DNA of 64,000 nucleotides from Flammeovirga pectinis (GCF_003970675.1 NZ_CP034562.1:434001-498000); one strand, 5' to 3'. Numbered from the stretch's first letter, positions 24,714 through 34,419 are shown. Notes: generated by a model from the sequence alone, not told the origin. Program-made: numbers and translations.

Positions 24714-25982
24714 ACCTTTATCTCTTAAAAATACTTCTATTTGTGTAAATGCTAAATAAAAGAGAAATACTGTTGCTCCAATCTTATACCGATTTAAAGA
24801 ACCAAGATTAGGACTACTTAATGAAATTAGTGCTATTAACGTAAAACAATAGAGTATGACAATAAGCAACATCCATAGAAAGTAGGGTTGTTTTTGTTGA
24901 GGGTTCGATTTTACGAAAAGAAATAGACTGATGGAAGAGCAAATAATTAATAGGTAATTTTCAATACAAACAATAGCTGTGAAAATATTTTTTATTGATG
25001 TAATTGAAGGGTAAGTAAAAGAGGTGAAAATAGCTTTTGGTACTGACTTTAGAATGCTTATCCATGTAGGTTTAAGCTGTGGGAAGAGAATAGCATTGCC
25101 TGTATCACTGTTTTGATATAGTTTTTGATAATTTAAATAGAGCGTTGCGGGTAATCTATTTAAATCTAAATGGTAATGGAAATATGGAAGTAAATAAAAG
25201 AGTATCCCCATTGAACCTAAAAGGATAAAGATGTAGCGTACTTTATAAGTATAATTCTTCTTGTTGAGTATAAAAGCTGTATACACCAAAGGTAAGAAAG
25301 TGATTAAACCTGCAAAATAGTAGAATTTTATTTTTAATAGAATAAGGAGGGAAATCAAAAAGATAAATAGTGTTTCTATATTAATTTTATGTAATCTGAT
25401 TACCTCAAACCCACACCCGATAATCCAGCCTATACATCCTAAAGCCAGACTTTCCTTAATTATACCTGCACTCCAAAAACTGAATGAGGGAATTAGAAGA
25501 AAAGAAAATAATAGACTGTACTTCGATCTTGGGTATATGATGTATAACTCAGAAATCAATTTCCATATACCAGTAAAAGCAAAAAAGCTAAGGTAAAGGC
25601 TACTTATCCAATAGTTACCTCCTGTAATTAATGCTAAAAAGCTAAGAAATATACCAAAATAAGTACTAGAAGCATTACTCTGAGTAAGTTGGCTTATTAT
25701 TTCTTCAGGGTAACGATAAGCACTGGAAGTAATAAAATTAAAATAGGCTGAGAAATCATTTCTTGCAATTTCGCTTAAAATTATTCCATCATTGTAAAGA
25801 GAAAAAGTATCTCCTCCATTATAATGAAATGTATATAAAAGTCCCACTCCAATACCGAGCGATAATTTTAATAGTAAAGCAAAAGGATAAAAGTAAAAAA
25901 AGTTGGGTATAGCGGTCTTGCTTACATTTTGATAATGTAAATAGATTAGGAGTCCTAAAAGACAACAACTAAAAAGTCCCAT
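24702..25982 (-). CDS. Polytopic membrane protein, GT-C-like or unknown
   Basis: Length of 426 residues with about ten hydrophobic helices (e.g. FFYFYPFALLLKLSLGIGVG, YIFILLGSMGILFYLLPYF). A non-cytoplasmic loop early in the chain carries YNGGDTFSLYNDG, an acidic motif in a position reminiscent of GT-C glycosyltransferases. FWSAGIIKESLALG, after TM4-5, is a second conserved-looking motif. The layout resembles polymerase/transferase-like envelope glycan proteins, but no family is certain. It starts just after the metF terminator and converges with ctlX with a 12-bp overlap. Function not assigned. Confidence 0.65.
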   Translation of the reverse strand: MGLFSCCLLGLLIYLHYQNVSKTAIPNFFYFYPFALLLKLSLGIGVGLLYTFHYNGGDTFSLYNDGIILSEIARNDFSAYFNFITSSAYRYPEEIISQLTQSNASSTYFGIFLSFLALITGGNYWISSLYLSFFAFTGIWKLISELYIIYPRSKYSLLFSFLLIPSFSFWSAGIIKESLALGCIGWIIGCGFEVIRLHKINIETLFIFLISLLILLKIKFYYFAGLITFLPLVYTAFILNKKNYTYKVRYIFILLGSMGILFYLLPYFHYHLDLNRLPATLYLNYQKLYQNSDTGNAILFPQLKPTWISILKSVPKAIFTSFTYPSITSIKNIFTAIVCIENYLLIICSSISLFLFVKSNPQQKQPYFLWMLLIVILYCFTLIALISLSSPNLGSLNRYKIGATVFLFYLAFTQIEVFLRDKGLLK

Positions 25983-25992
25983 AGTGATTATA

Positions 25993-26031
25993 AAAAAACT
26001 GCAACAACTAACACTATGTTAATTGTTGCAG
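25993..26031 (-). terminator. Terminator of metF
   Basis: Long hairpin CTGCAACAATTAACA / TGTTAGTTGTTGCAG (minus strand, one wobble, 3-base loop) followed by TTTTTTTAT, ending just before the next gene's start codon. Confidence 0.85.
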
Positions 26032-26055
26032 CAATATATAGATAAAAAGCTTGAT

Positions 26056-27015
26056 CTAGAAGATCGCTTCAGCAATATCTTTTACAGAAGTAGACCTACC
26101 CATAGAGTAGAAGTGCATACCTGGAACGCCATATTTAATCAACTCTTTAGATTGTTGAATACCCCATTCGATACCTAATTCTCTAACTTCTTTATTATTT
26201 TTACACTTTTGAGCTTCAGTAAATAACTCTTGTGGGAAATCCAACTTAAAGATACTTGGTAAAAGCGTTAGTTGCTTTTTAGTAGTTAGAGGCTTAATAC
26301 CAGGAATAATAGGAACAGTAATTCCGGCAGTTCTACATCTTTCTACAAAATCAAAATATTTCTGATTATCGAAAAACATCTGTGTCACAATATAATCTGC
26401 TCCTAAATCAACTTTCTTTTTTAAGAAGTCAATATCAGAATCTAGATTAGAAGCATCCATATGTTTCTCTGGGTAAGCAGCAACCCCAATACTAAAGCCA
26501 CCTTTAAAACCTGTTTCATCAGCATACTTAAATTCACCTTCGTTCATTTTAGTTACTTGTTCTACAAGCTCCGAAGCATAAGCATATCCTTCAGGATGCG
26601 GTGTAAATGAAGCTTCACCTTTTGCAGCGTCACCTCTTAAAGCAAGAATATTTTCTATACCTAAAAAGTTTAACTCAATAAGTATATTTTCAGTTTCTTC
26701 TTTAGAAAACCCACCACAAATAATATGAGGAACTGTATCTACATTGTATTTATGCATAATTGCAGCACAAACAGCAACAGTACCTGGACGATGGCGTTGA
26801 ATTGATTTTTCAAACAATCCATTTTGAAGTTCTTTGTATACATATTCCTCTCGGTGATATGTAACGTCCACAAATGCAGGTTTGAACTCCATTAATGGAT
26901 CAATAGCATCAAACAATGATTGAATACTTTTACCTCTTACAGGTGGAAGAAGTTCGAAAGAGAATAATGTTTTTTTCTCTTCAGCTGCTAGATTTAGACG
27001 ATCAATAACTTTCAA
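26056..27015 (-). CDS. metF: Methylenetetrahydrofolate reductase
   Basis: Length of 319 residues, a TIM-barrel flavoprotein that reduces 5,10-methylene-THF to 5-methyl-THF for methionine synthesis. Family features: FSFELLPPVRGKS, FVDVTYHREE, ENILALRGD, GVAAYPEKH (the typical FSIGVAAYPE) and DYIVTQMFFDN. FAD-binding and catalytic positions (Glu in FSFE, Asp in LRGD) are present. It is monocistronic with its own terminator. It supplies one-carbon units and is linked functionally, not by operon, to folE elsewhere in the window. Confidence 0.95.
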   Translation of the reverse strand: MKVIDRLNLAAEEKKTLFSFELLPPVRGKSIQSLFDAIDPLMEFKPAFVDVTYHREEYVYKELQNGLFEKSIQRHRPGTVAVCAAIMHKYNVDTVPHIICGGFSKEETENILIELNFLGIENILALRGDAAKGEASFTPHPEGYAYASELVEQVTKMNEGEFKYADETGFKGGFSIGVAAYPEKHMDASNLDSDIDFLKKKVDLGADYIVTQMFFDNQKYFDFVERCRTAGITVPIIPGIKPLTTKKQLTLLPSIFKLDFPQELFTEAQKCKNNKEVRELGIEWGIQQSKELIKYGVPGMHFYSMGRSTSVKDIAEAIF

Positions 27016-27171
27016 AGGCTTGAATTTTTAAGTTTGTTTGAAACGATTACACAAGGCAAAGTTATTTTTATAGAAGACGTTTAGCAAATAGAAAGTGATA
27101 AATTTTCTTTTAATCACTTATTTTTTTGATGAATCCATAATAATAATGTGCTTTTACTGAAAAAAGTGCGA

Positions 27172-27206
27172 AAAAAAAGAGCTGAAACTTAATTTCAACT
27201 CTTTTT
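27172..27206 (-). terminator. Terminator of the Kdo operon
   Basis: Stem AAAAAAGAG-TGAAA type hairpin (one internal mismatch) with 5-base loop and T-tract on the minus strand, directly after the KdsC-like gene. Confidence 0.75.
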
Positions 27207-27220
27207 TAGATCATGATCAA

Positions 27221-27925
27221 TTATGATAAAGGATCACTTGGAATAAATTCATTGCCTTCGTTCTTAAAATACTTTGTAGGTATTTCATTACGTTTTTTGA
27301 TGTAAGTAGCATACTCACCTTCAAAATCAACGCGCTTATCAATCGTTTCATCAAAACGATCGAGTAAACAAAGAACAACCTCAGATACTTCTCTTACAGC
27401 ATTATTAGAACCAGAATTACCCGTTATGTAGTCAGTATGTCCATTCATTCTACAATATTCTGTAAATAAAGGGCTACCTGAACGTCCTACCATAAAACGA
27501 GCACCAACTTCTTTTGCTAAGGAGATATCTAAAATATCATCGAAAGTAAAAAGTATTTCTTTAGCTTTTACACCAGACATTTCGTCTACAAGAGGCAATA
27601 CTTTTACTTTATCTTTTACAAGATAAACAACAGCATCAAAATGTTCCCTTTTGGCCCATTTAAAAGCAGCTTCATTAAATTCTCCAGTTACAACTGCTGT
27701 AAATGGAATTTCTCCGTTTTCTAAGAAATAACCAAATCGAAGCATGTTTACACCCATAGAGTCAACTTCGCTAAATGGACTTGGCATAGCACCGCCTTTT
27801 ACACCACCATTAAAAACGCCATCCCAGTCAAAAATTAGACCTTTAACATTTTGTAATTGCTGTAAAAGAGAAGAGGAGGGTGTTACAAACACGCCTCCTC
27901 CTTCTTTGAATAATTCTTCTCTCAT
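27221..27925 (-). CDS. KdsC-like HAD phosphatase (Kdo-8-phosphate phosphatase candidate)
   Basis: Length of 234 residues versus ~170-190 for usual KdsC, with ~30 extra N-terminal and ~40 extra C-terminal residues. HAD motifs: I DWDGVF (D33, D35), II AVVTGE, III KDKVKVL, IV FDDILD. The order and the C-terminal NNAVREVSEVVL mirror KdsC (GAVREV). Usual KdsC consensus pieces ITGR and GDDxND are changed here to VTGE and FDDILD. It lies 10 bp after the transaldolase-CBS gene and is the last gene of the kdsB-kdsA operon. Context makes dephosphorylation of Kdo-8-P the best guess, with substrate details possibly altered. Confidence 0.75.
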   Translation of the reverse strand: MREELFKEGGGVFVTPSSSLLQQLQNVKGLIFDWDGVFNGGVKGGAMPSPFSEVDSMGVNMLRFGYFLENGEIPFTAVVTGEFNEAAFKWAKREHFDAVVYLVKDKVKVLPLVDEMSGVKAKEILFTFDDILDISLAKEVGARFMVGRSGSPLFTEYCRMNGHTDYITGNSGSNNAVREVSEVVLCLLDRFDETIDKRVDFEGEYATYIKKRNEIPTKYFKNEGNEFIPSDPLS

Positions 27926-27935
27926 TAGAGTGAAA

Positions 27936-28952
27936 TTAGAATTTCATCATATCTTGAACGTCCAACATACCGATTACTTTACCGTTTTGAGTAACAACCA
28001 GTTCGTCAACTTTCTTTTCTTTGATTAAATTCGAAGCAACAAATAATAATTCATTAGCGTCGATTGAAATAGGAGCAGTTAATCCTAAATCACCTACTTT
28101 AGTGTTCACAACGTCTCCACCTTTTTCAGATACTAAACGACGTAAATCACCATCAGTAAAGATACCAATAGCAACACCGTTAGCGTCTACTACAGTAGTA
28201 GCACCAGTTGCATTAGTAGTCATGTTAACAAGACATTCAGCAACAGTAGCATCAGCAGTAACAGTAGGGTTGTTAGTAGAGATAGCCTCACCAACTTTAA
28301 CTGTCATTAAACGAGTATCATTAACGAATTGATCTGTACCAATTTTTGTAAAGTGGTTTTCAGTCAATTGAGTCATGATTTTCCAAGGTACAGTAATTGT
28401 GTGAACACCAATACTTACAGCATCACGAACGTGTTGCATTGTACGTACAGATGAGAACATAATTTTAGTATTGTAACCGTAGTATTCTACAGCTTCAACA
28501 CATTGCTCTACTAAACCTAAAGCATCGTGACCTTGATCTTGTAAACGACCAACAAGAGGACAAACATAAGTTGCTCCAGCTTGCATAGCCATATATGCTT
28601 GTTGTAAAGTATATACCAAGTGAATGTTCACTTTGAAACCTTCTTTTACAAGCATGCTACAAGCTTTAAGACCTACCATAGAAACAGGGATCTTATAAAC
28701 TGTAGTTTCACGGCTTAAGCCTAAAGCTTCTTGACGTTTTGCTTCTGCAACGATTTCCTCTGCAGTGTCTCCTAATGCTTCAATTTGAAGAACAGGTACA
28801 ATTTTAGACAACTCAACAATTGTTCCGTCGATATCAGTGATACCATGACGAGCCATGAATGTTGGAGTAGTTGTTAAACCAGTCATGAACGGTGCTTGTT
28901 CAAAACCATTTTTGATCTCATTGATCTCTGCAGAGTCTAAATATAATTCCAT
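27936..28952 (-). CDS. Transaldolase (TalC/FSA-type) fused to a CBS-domain pair, in the Kdo operon
   Basis: Length of 338 residues. Residues 1-~215 are a small-type transaldolase / fructose-6-phosphate-aldolase barrel: MELYLDSAEI, TGLTTTPTF, the Schiff-base lysine in VYKIPVS (K87), AGATYVCPLVGR, IMFSSVRT and HTITVPWKIM. Residues ~217-338 form two CBS motifs, including GIFTDGDLRRL and a terminal VIGMLDVQDMMKF. These closely match the CBS tail of KdsD arabinose-5-phosphate isomerase (GIFTDGDLRR is a hallmark), but the isomerase SIS domain is absent. FSA-type enzymes can join glycolaldehyde and glyceraldehyde-3-phosphate into arabinose-5-phosphate, the substrate that leads to Kdo. Sitting between kdsA (55 bp) and the KdsC-like gene (10 bp), it may replace KdsD. 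The fusion is seen; the function is inferred. Confidence 0.85.
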   Translation of the reverse strand: MELYLDSAEINEIKNGFEQAPFMTGLTTTPTFMARHGITDIDGTIVELSKIVPVLQIEALGDTAEEIVAEAKRQEALGLSRETTVYKIPVSMVGLKACSMLVKEGFKVNIHLVYTLQQAYMAMQAGATYVCPLVGRLQDQGHDALGLVEQCVEAVEYYGYNTKIMFSSVRTMQHVRDAVSIGVHTITVPWKIMTQLTENHFTKIGTDQFVNDTRLMTVKVGEAISTNNPTVTADATVAECLVNMTTNATGATTVVDANGVAIGIFTDGDLRRLVSEKGGDVVNTKVGDLGLTAPISIDANELLFVASNLIKEKKVDELVVTQNGKVIGMLDVQDMMKF

Positions 28953-29007
28953 ACTATTGTTAAGTATATATTTTCTATTATTTGGTACAAATTAAGGGTG
29001 AAGGAAA

Positions 29008-29844
29008 TTACTTGTTACGGTAACTAACTTCGATATTGTGTAATTCGATTAGCGGTTTCATGAACTCTTCTAATTGATTTACATCTAATTGACTTGCCGC
29101 ATCGCAAAGTGCTTCTGACGGACAAGGGTGTGTTTCGATAAATAAACCATCGATACCTGCAGCCACACCAGCACGAGCTAATGTTGGTAAGTATTGACGA
29201 GCTCCACCTGTAGGATCCGCAGAAGGAATTCCATATTTACGGATTGAGTGCGTTACGTCAAATACAATTGGGTATCCAGTTTGTCTCATTTCGTAGAAAG
29301 AACGAGGATCAACAATTAAATCATTGTAACCAAAAGAATAACCTCTTTCTGTTAAAATGATATTTTTGTTACCAGTTGATTCAACTTTTTGAGCTGGTTT
29401 AATCATGTTCTCAGGAGCTAAGAACTGACCGTGTTTTATGTTTACAACTTTACCTGTTTCAGCAGAACCAACAACAAGGTCAGTTTGCATACATAAGTAA
29501 GCTGGAATTTGAAGAATATCTAATACTTCAGCAGCAGGTTTGATCTGGTCTGGGTAATGGATGTCAGAAACTAAAGAGAATCCGAATTCATCTTTTACCT
29601 TTTGCATGATACGTAAACCTTCCTCGATACCAGGACCTCTATAAAAGTCTACTGAAGATCTGTTATCTTTTTGAAAAGAAGCTTTATAAATCATCGGAAT
29701 ATTTAACCTTTCCGTAACTTCTTTCAATTTTTCTGCTGTTTTCATCATGATGCTCTCGTCCTCGATTACACAAGGTCCAGAGATCAGGAACAATTCGTCA
29801 GCGCCACAATTAATGTCACCAACTTTTACAATGTTTTTACTCAT
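29008..29844 (-). CDS. kdsA: 3-deoxy-8-phosphooctulonate (Kdo-8-P) synthase
   Basis: About 278 residues from the ATG at 29844 (MSKNIVKVGDINCG); an upstream in-frame ATG at 29880 adds 12 unconserved residues. It condenses arabinose-5-phosphate with phosphoenolpyruvate. DAHP/Kdo8P synthase motifs: LISGPCVIEDE, YKASFQKDNRSS, GPGIEEGL, DIHYPDQ, IPAYLCMQTDL, NIKHGQFLAPENM, FDVTHSIRKYG and GLFIETHPCPSEAL. Asn in KHGQF.. with Cys-free metal position suggests the metal question (metal-dependent or not) cannot be settled by eye. Second gene of the kdsB-kdsA-transaldolase-KdsC-like operon. Confidence 0.95.
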   Translation of the reverse strand: MSKNIVKVGDINCGADELFLISGPCVIEDESIMMKTAEKLKEVTERLNIPMIYKASFQKDNRSSVDFYRGPGIEEGLRIMQKVKDEFGFSLVSDIHYPDQIKPAAEVLDILQIPAYLCMQTDLVVGSAETGKVVNIKHGQFLAPENMIKPAQKVESTGNKNIILTERGYSFGYNDLIVDPRSFYEMRQTGYPIVFDVTHSIRKYGIPSADPTGGARQYLPTLARAGVAAGIDGLFIETHPCPSEALCDAASQLDVNQLEEFMKPLIELHNIEVSYRNK

Positions 29845-29963
29845 CTGTATTTTATTGCTTTTGTATTGGGGGGATGTCAAAAAGAGACAGTTTCTCCAAC
29901 GATGCGCAATTTAGTTTATTTTTGCTAGAACGACCAATGATTAACGTTAGCTATTTGTAAATA

Positions 29964-30719
29964 TTAGACTAACTCTTGCATAATATTTCTTACACGCTCT
30001 AAATCTTCTTTAGTATCTACAGGAATACTGTCGTGTTCTGTAATACCAACCTTAATTTTATAACCATGTTCGATCCATCGTAGTTGCTCTAACGATTCTA
30101 ATTTCTCTAAAGTTGTTGGCTCAAGAGTTGAGAAAAGTGAAAGTGCCTTTTTTGTATAGGCATATAATCCAAGGTGTTTATAAAATGTAGTGTGTTTCAT
30201 CCAATCTTTACGATCAATTCCTCGAACAGTTGGAATCACAGCTCTACTAAAATATAAAGCATCTTTATTATGATCTAGAGTGACAAATACTTCACTATCA
30301 TTTTCTAAATCTTGTGCATGAATTACTGGTGTTACCAAAGTGGCAAATTCAGTAGTATCATCAAAACTATTGATTAACTCCGTTAGTGTAACTGGTTCAA
30401 GTAGAGGTTCGTCTCCTTGAATGTTTACAACGGTATCAAAGTTTTTATTTGTCTCTTTATTTACAAGCTCTAAGGCTTCTAAACAGCGTGTAGTACCATT
30501 TGTATGAGTAGGGGATGTCATCACAACATTACCACCAAAAGCTTCGACTACTTCTATAATTCGAATGTCATCTGTTGCAATATACACATCATCTATTGCT
30601 TGAATGGCACGTTCATAAACGTGTTGAATCATTGGCTTGCCACATATATCAGCCAATGGTTTTCCTTCCAATCTAGACGATCCATAGCGAGCAGGAATAA
30701 TTCCTAAAAACTTCCGCAT
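29964..30719 (-). CDS. kdsB: CMP-Kdo synthetase (3-deoxy-manno-octulosonate cytidylyltransferase)
   Basis: Length of 251 residues. It activates Kdo with CTP for transfer to lipid A. The N-terminal nucleotide-binding signature IIPARYGSSRLEGKPL, followed by GKPMIQHVYERA, VVMTSPTHTNGT, VVNIQGDEPLL and LYFSRAVIP, is standard for KdsB. First gene of the Kdo operon; the next gene, kdsA, follows after ~120 bp. The transferase that uses the product, waaA, is at 50991-52235. Confidence 0.96.
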   Translation of the reverse strand: MRKFLGIIPARYGSSRLEGKPLADICGKPMIQHVYERAIQAIDDVYIATDDIRIIEVVEAFGGNVVMTSPTHTNGTTRCLEALELVNKETNKNFDTVVNIQGDEPLLEPVTLTELINSFDDTTEFATLVTPVIHAQDLENDSEVFVTLDHNKDALYFSRAVIPTVRGIDRKDWMKHTTFYKHLGLYAYTKKALSLFSTLEPTTLEKLESLEQLRWIEHGYKIKVGITEHDSIPVDTKEDLERVRNIMQELV

Positions 30720-30843
30720 ATTCTTTTTTTCGTTCTTATTCGATTAGTTCATGCAAATGTAATGCATTGTTTTAGTAACTATTACATATAAGAGGAAGAA
30801 ATAAATCCCTTAAGGTAAACTTATTGACAATCCTTTGTATGTA

Positions 30844-33800
30844 TTAACGAACAATTACTTTCCAAACCATAGATCCAGAGGTAGAAGAACCACTTAATAA
30901 GTAGGTATTCGGTTTTAGATCAGATGGTAAATAAATGGTGTAAACATTCCCATTTATTATGTAGGATAAGTTATTCTCAATAGTCTGTCCGTTTATTTGA
31001 AGAATTTCAAAATTCATTTTCCCAATCTGTTGGCTTAGAGCAAGGTTAATTTTGCCTTCAGTAACTGGATTAGGATAAAGAATACTATTCTCCAAAGTAT
31101 AGACCATTGAGTTTGAACTATTGACAAGAGAAACTTCAATTTCTTTTGAAATAATATATGTACATCCTGCATTATTTGTAGCAAATAAGCGTAAAGAATG
31201 GGTTCCTTGATGATCAAATGTGATGGAGATATTTTCATCATCCTGTTCACCGTATTGTTCATTATTTAGAAGCCAAATCCAGGATGCAGCTTTATTGGTC
31301 TGATTAAAAGTTGCATTAATGCTCCCGTCTACATAAGAAGTAGTATCAGATAAAACGTAATCATTAATAACAGAATCAATTTTAATCTCTAAATGAACAA
31401 AATTATTTTCACTAGCTACCTCTGCACACTTTATATAAAATGCTGTGTCTCTTTGAATATTAGGAATTGATAGAAATGGCCCAGTATATAACAATTCGGT
31501 TAATAATTCATCTCTATAGAAATTATAATTTGAACAACCTACGGGTGAAATTAATACTGTCGTATTTTTACAAACTAACTGAGGTGATTCAATATTTAAA
31601 TCTGGAATTACTTTTCCTGTTAATTGAACAAGGTCTCCATTGTAAACGTATCTTCCTTGAGATTGAACATAATAATATGATATACTATCAATCAATACTT
31701 CAAAAGACCTTCCTGTTTCTTTTAATACTTTCTGTCCGCTCTCTTCTTTATATAAAGCAAGTATGTCATAATTATTTGTTGCAATAGTAACATTTTCTCC
31801 TTCATTCGCTATTTGATAATCAATAACAGGAGAAGGACTTTTAAGCCAATACTCACAATATTGTTCTACACTATCCAGTTGTTGAAGAAGTTGAGGTAAT
31901 GTATCAGCAGCAACGATTAAGAAGCCAACTCTTGCGGTTTCATTAATTTTTAAATCATTAATAGTATAAGCAATTACGGATGAAACATTTGCTAATTGAG
32001 TACTAGAGCCAATTGTAGTTGTCCCGATCAGAGAAGATACAGCTTGAATTTTTTCATCATCAGAAAACCCATCAGTTATATCGATATTACTGTTTGCTGA
32101 GTTTAAATTATCAATTGCTTGAAAATTAACATTGCCAGCATTTAAGAGTTTCACTGCTGCACATTTTGACTTATCAGTTTTTTCTATAATTGCCACTTGA
32201 TTTGCAGCATCGTAGGTAATCATAGCAGAATCAATCTGATTTTGAAGCGTATCTCCAGAAGCATAATTCATTACCCAGTCAACAAACAATCCACTATGAA
32301 GATTATTAATTGTCTGATTTGAAGTATTCGTAATTTCTAATTCTGTAAACACAGCTCTATCTACAGTGCTACGAGAAGCCCCATAAAGCTTCTGGGTTAT
32401 ATTTACACCAACAGGATTTACAGAATTTTCATCTATCAGAGTACCTTCAAAAGTTGTAACAGGATAATTAGCATCTTTAGAATTATCAGAGTCTTTAAGA
32501 AGTGGTGATGTGCCTACAAAATCTGTTTTTCTGGTATTTGCATTGATATCTATATATGTCGCATCTGACAGTTCGTTATCTGTTGCAATGATAAATCCTG
32601 ATTGTCTTGTTAAAGCATAATATCCATGCCTGTTGTAATAATCAAAACCATGGTTAACACCCCATGTACCATTTGGTCTAAAATGCCCTTTGACATAATT
32701 AAAGCGTACATATTGCTCTAAAGTGATATTTAGCTCTGTATTTTGCCAATCTCGATATTCATAAGAACCGGTATTAATATCTTCTAAAGTAACTTTAAAA
32801 TGTATATTTCTAATGGAATTTGCTTGTGCTGAGATTTTAAAAAGAAAAGGGGTATTTGTGTTGTTTTTTATTTGTCCTTCAGACATTTGCCCTAATGCAT
32901 GTGATGTTTCATTAGGAATAGGTGTTAAATCAGTATCATAGCTAGAAATTGATGCAATTAAATTTGGTGAGTTTCCATTGAGTATGTTTTTGAAATCAAA
33001 CCATACAGCTAAAGTATCTCCAGGCGAAACAGATATATCAGAAGTCCCATATTTACTCCATCTAGGGTTTTGTACTCGTACAACATGAACGTTATCTTTT
33101 TCAGTGACTGCTTTATAAGCATCAACCACACCAAAACCATAGCGGTCTCTATAATTTTCATTCCCAACTATGGAATAAAAAGTAGTATCAGAAGTATATC
33201 TTATTAGTTCAGCAACCTGAGGAGCTGATAATTCTGGGTATTTAGATTTAACTAAACTAGCAATACCTGCGACAGTAGGACTCGCAAAAGAAGTACCATT
33301 AGCACCAGTGTATTTATTTTTTTCAATAGTTGAATAGGACCCATCGGCACCTGCTACATCTATAAGATAACTTCTAGTTCTACCTGTTGTTACTTTTGAC
33401 TTATTAACCCCAGATACAGACAATACATTATCGTAAGATGCAGGATAGTAATTTGTGTTTACATCATTATGACTGTTATTTCCTGCGGCAGCAATAAAAA
33501 GGACATTATTTTGTTCTGTATAATGATCAATAATTTCTTGATAAGCAACGGATTTACTATTTGGACTACCCCAAGACATATTAATGATGTCTACACCACG
33601 CTCCGCTAAATAGATTATACCAGGTAACCCTAAACTTCTTACAATAGGAATAAATTTTGAATTAAATCCCATACCCGCAATACCAACATTATTATCTGTT
33701 ACAGCAGCTGCAGCTCCTGCAACAGGTGTACCATGTGATGATCCCGTTAATGTAGTGTCTCTACTTCTAAAGTTATAACCATAAACATCATCAATAAAGC

Positions 33801-34419
33801 CGTTGTTATCATCATCCACATTCGGGAAGCCATTTAGCTCTGCATCATTTGTTTTTATGTTATTAAACAGATCTTCATGCCAAATTTCAAAACCAGAATC
33901 AGAAATACCTATTACAATATCACTACTTCCTTTTTCTACTTCCCAAGCAGCTTTCATATTATGAATATCAATAGCAAATTGACTACCTATTAAAGGGTCA
34001 TTAGGAGTATATTCTACCAAGTCGTCAGCATAATCTGGTGCAATTTCAACATATTCGACTAATGGATGTTCTTCAATTTTATGAATTAAAACACAGGCTT
34101 GTTGACTATTTTTTAAATCAATTTGTAGTATATCTGGAGCCTCTGCTCTAAATAAAGAAATATAATTTAAGGTATTATCTTTTTCAGGAATTAGGTGTTG
34201 ATAAGATTTTGGAGCAACCATTTTAGCAGGGAAATCTCTATCAGCTAAAAAAGTTTTTGACCACGGTTGTAAGGTTTCGTAATTTTTGCTTTTTAGTTTA
34301 ACATAAATTACTTTGTTAGTGCATCTGTCTTCATTTTGTGCCAACAAATTTTTTGGAGGGCATAAAAAGAAACATAAAACACAAAAGAAGCATAATATAT
34401 TTAGGCCTTTATTATTCAT
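30844..34419 (-). CDS. Secreted subtilisin-like (S8) protease with T9SS sorting domain
   Basis: Length of 1191 residues. Signal peptide ~1-28 (ends KNLLAQ). The S8 domain spans ~145-440 with triad D174 (GISDSG), H229 (SSHGTPVAG) and S377 (NGTSFASPTVAG) and oxyanion N314 (AAGNNS). A long beta-rich region (~445-1000) follows, then PKD/Ig-like segments (e.g. SWIWLLNNEQYG...) and a type A T9SS C-terminal domain (~1110-1191, LYPNPVTEGKINLALSQ...MVWKVIVR). An Asp-rich calcium-type loop, NVDDDNNGFIDDVYG, precedes the His motif, as in many Bacteroidota subtilases. Secreted endopeptidase, probably nutritional or surface processing. Monocistronic. Confidence 0.92.
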   Translation of the reverse strand: MNNKGLNILCFFCVLCFFLCPPKNLLAQNEDRCTNKVIYVKLKSKNYETLQPWSKTFLADRDFPAKMVAPKSYQHLIPEKDNTLNYISLFRAEAPDILQIDLKNSQQACVLIHKIEEHPLVEYVEIAPDYADDLVEYTPNDPLIGSQFAIDIHNMKAAWEVEKGSSDIVIGISDSGFEIWHEDLFNNIKTNDAELNGFPNVDDDNNGFIDDVYGYNFRSRDTTLTGSSHGTPVAGAAAAVTDNNVGIAGMGFNSKFIPIVRSLGLPGIIYLAERGVDIINMSWGSPNSKSVAYQEIIDHYTEQNNVLFIAAAGNNSHNDVNTNYYPASYDNVLSVSGVNKSKVTTGRTRSYLIDVAGADGSYSTIEKNKYTGANGTSFASPTVAGIASLVKSKYPELSAPQVAELIRYTSDTTFYSIVGNENYRDRYGFGVVDAYKAVTEKDNVHVVRVQNPRWSKYGTSDISVSPGDTLAVWFDFKNILNGNSPNLIASISSYDTDLTPIPNETSHALGQMSEGQIKNNTNTPFLFKISAQANSIRNIHFKVTLEDINTGSYEYRDWQNTELNITLEQYVRFNYVKGHFRPNGTWGVNHGFDYYNRHGYYALTRQSGFIIATDNELSDATYIDINANTRKTDFVGTSPLLKDSDNSKDANYPVTTFEGTLIDENSVNPVGVNITQKLYGASRSTVDRAVFTELEITNTSNQTINNLHSGLFVDWVMNYASGDTLQNQIDSAMITYDAANQVAIIEKTDKSKCAAVKLLNAGNVNFQAIDNLNSANSNIDITDGFSDDEKIQAVSSLIGTTTIGSSTQLANVSSVIAYTINDLKINETARVGFLIVAADTLPQLLQQLDSVEQYCEYWLKSPSPVIDYQIANEGENVTIATNNYDILALYKEESGQKVLKETGRSFEVLIDSISYYYVQSQGRYVYNGDLVQLTGKVIPDLNIESPQLVCKNTTVLISPVGCSNYNFYRDELLTELLYTGPFLSIPNIQRDTAFYIKCAEVASENNFVHLEIKIDSVINDYVLSDTTSYVDGSINATFNQTNKAASWIWLLNNEQYGEQDDENISITFDHQGTHSLRLFATNNAGCTYIISKEIEVSLVNSSNSMVYTLENSILYPNPVTEGKINLALSQQIGKMNFEILQINGQTIENNLSYIINGNVYTIYLPSDLKPNTYLLSGSSTSGSMVWKVIVR

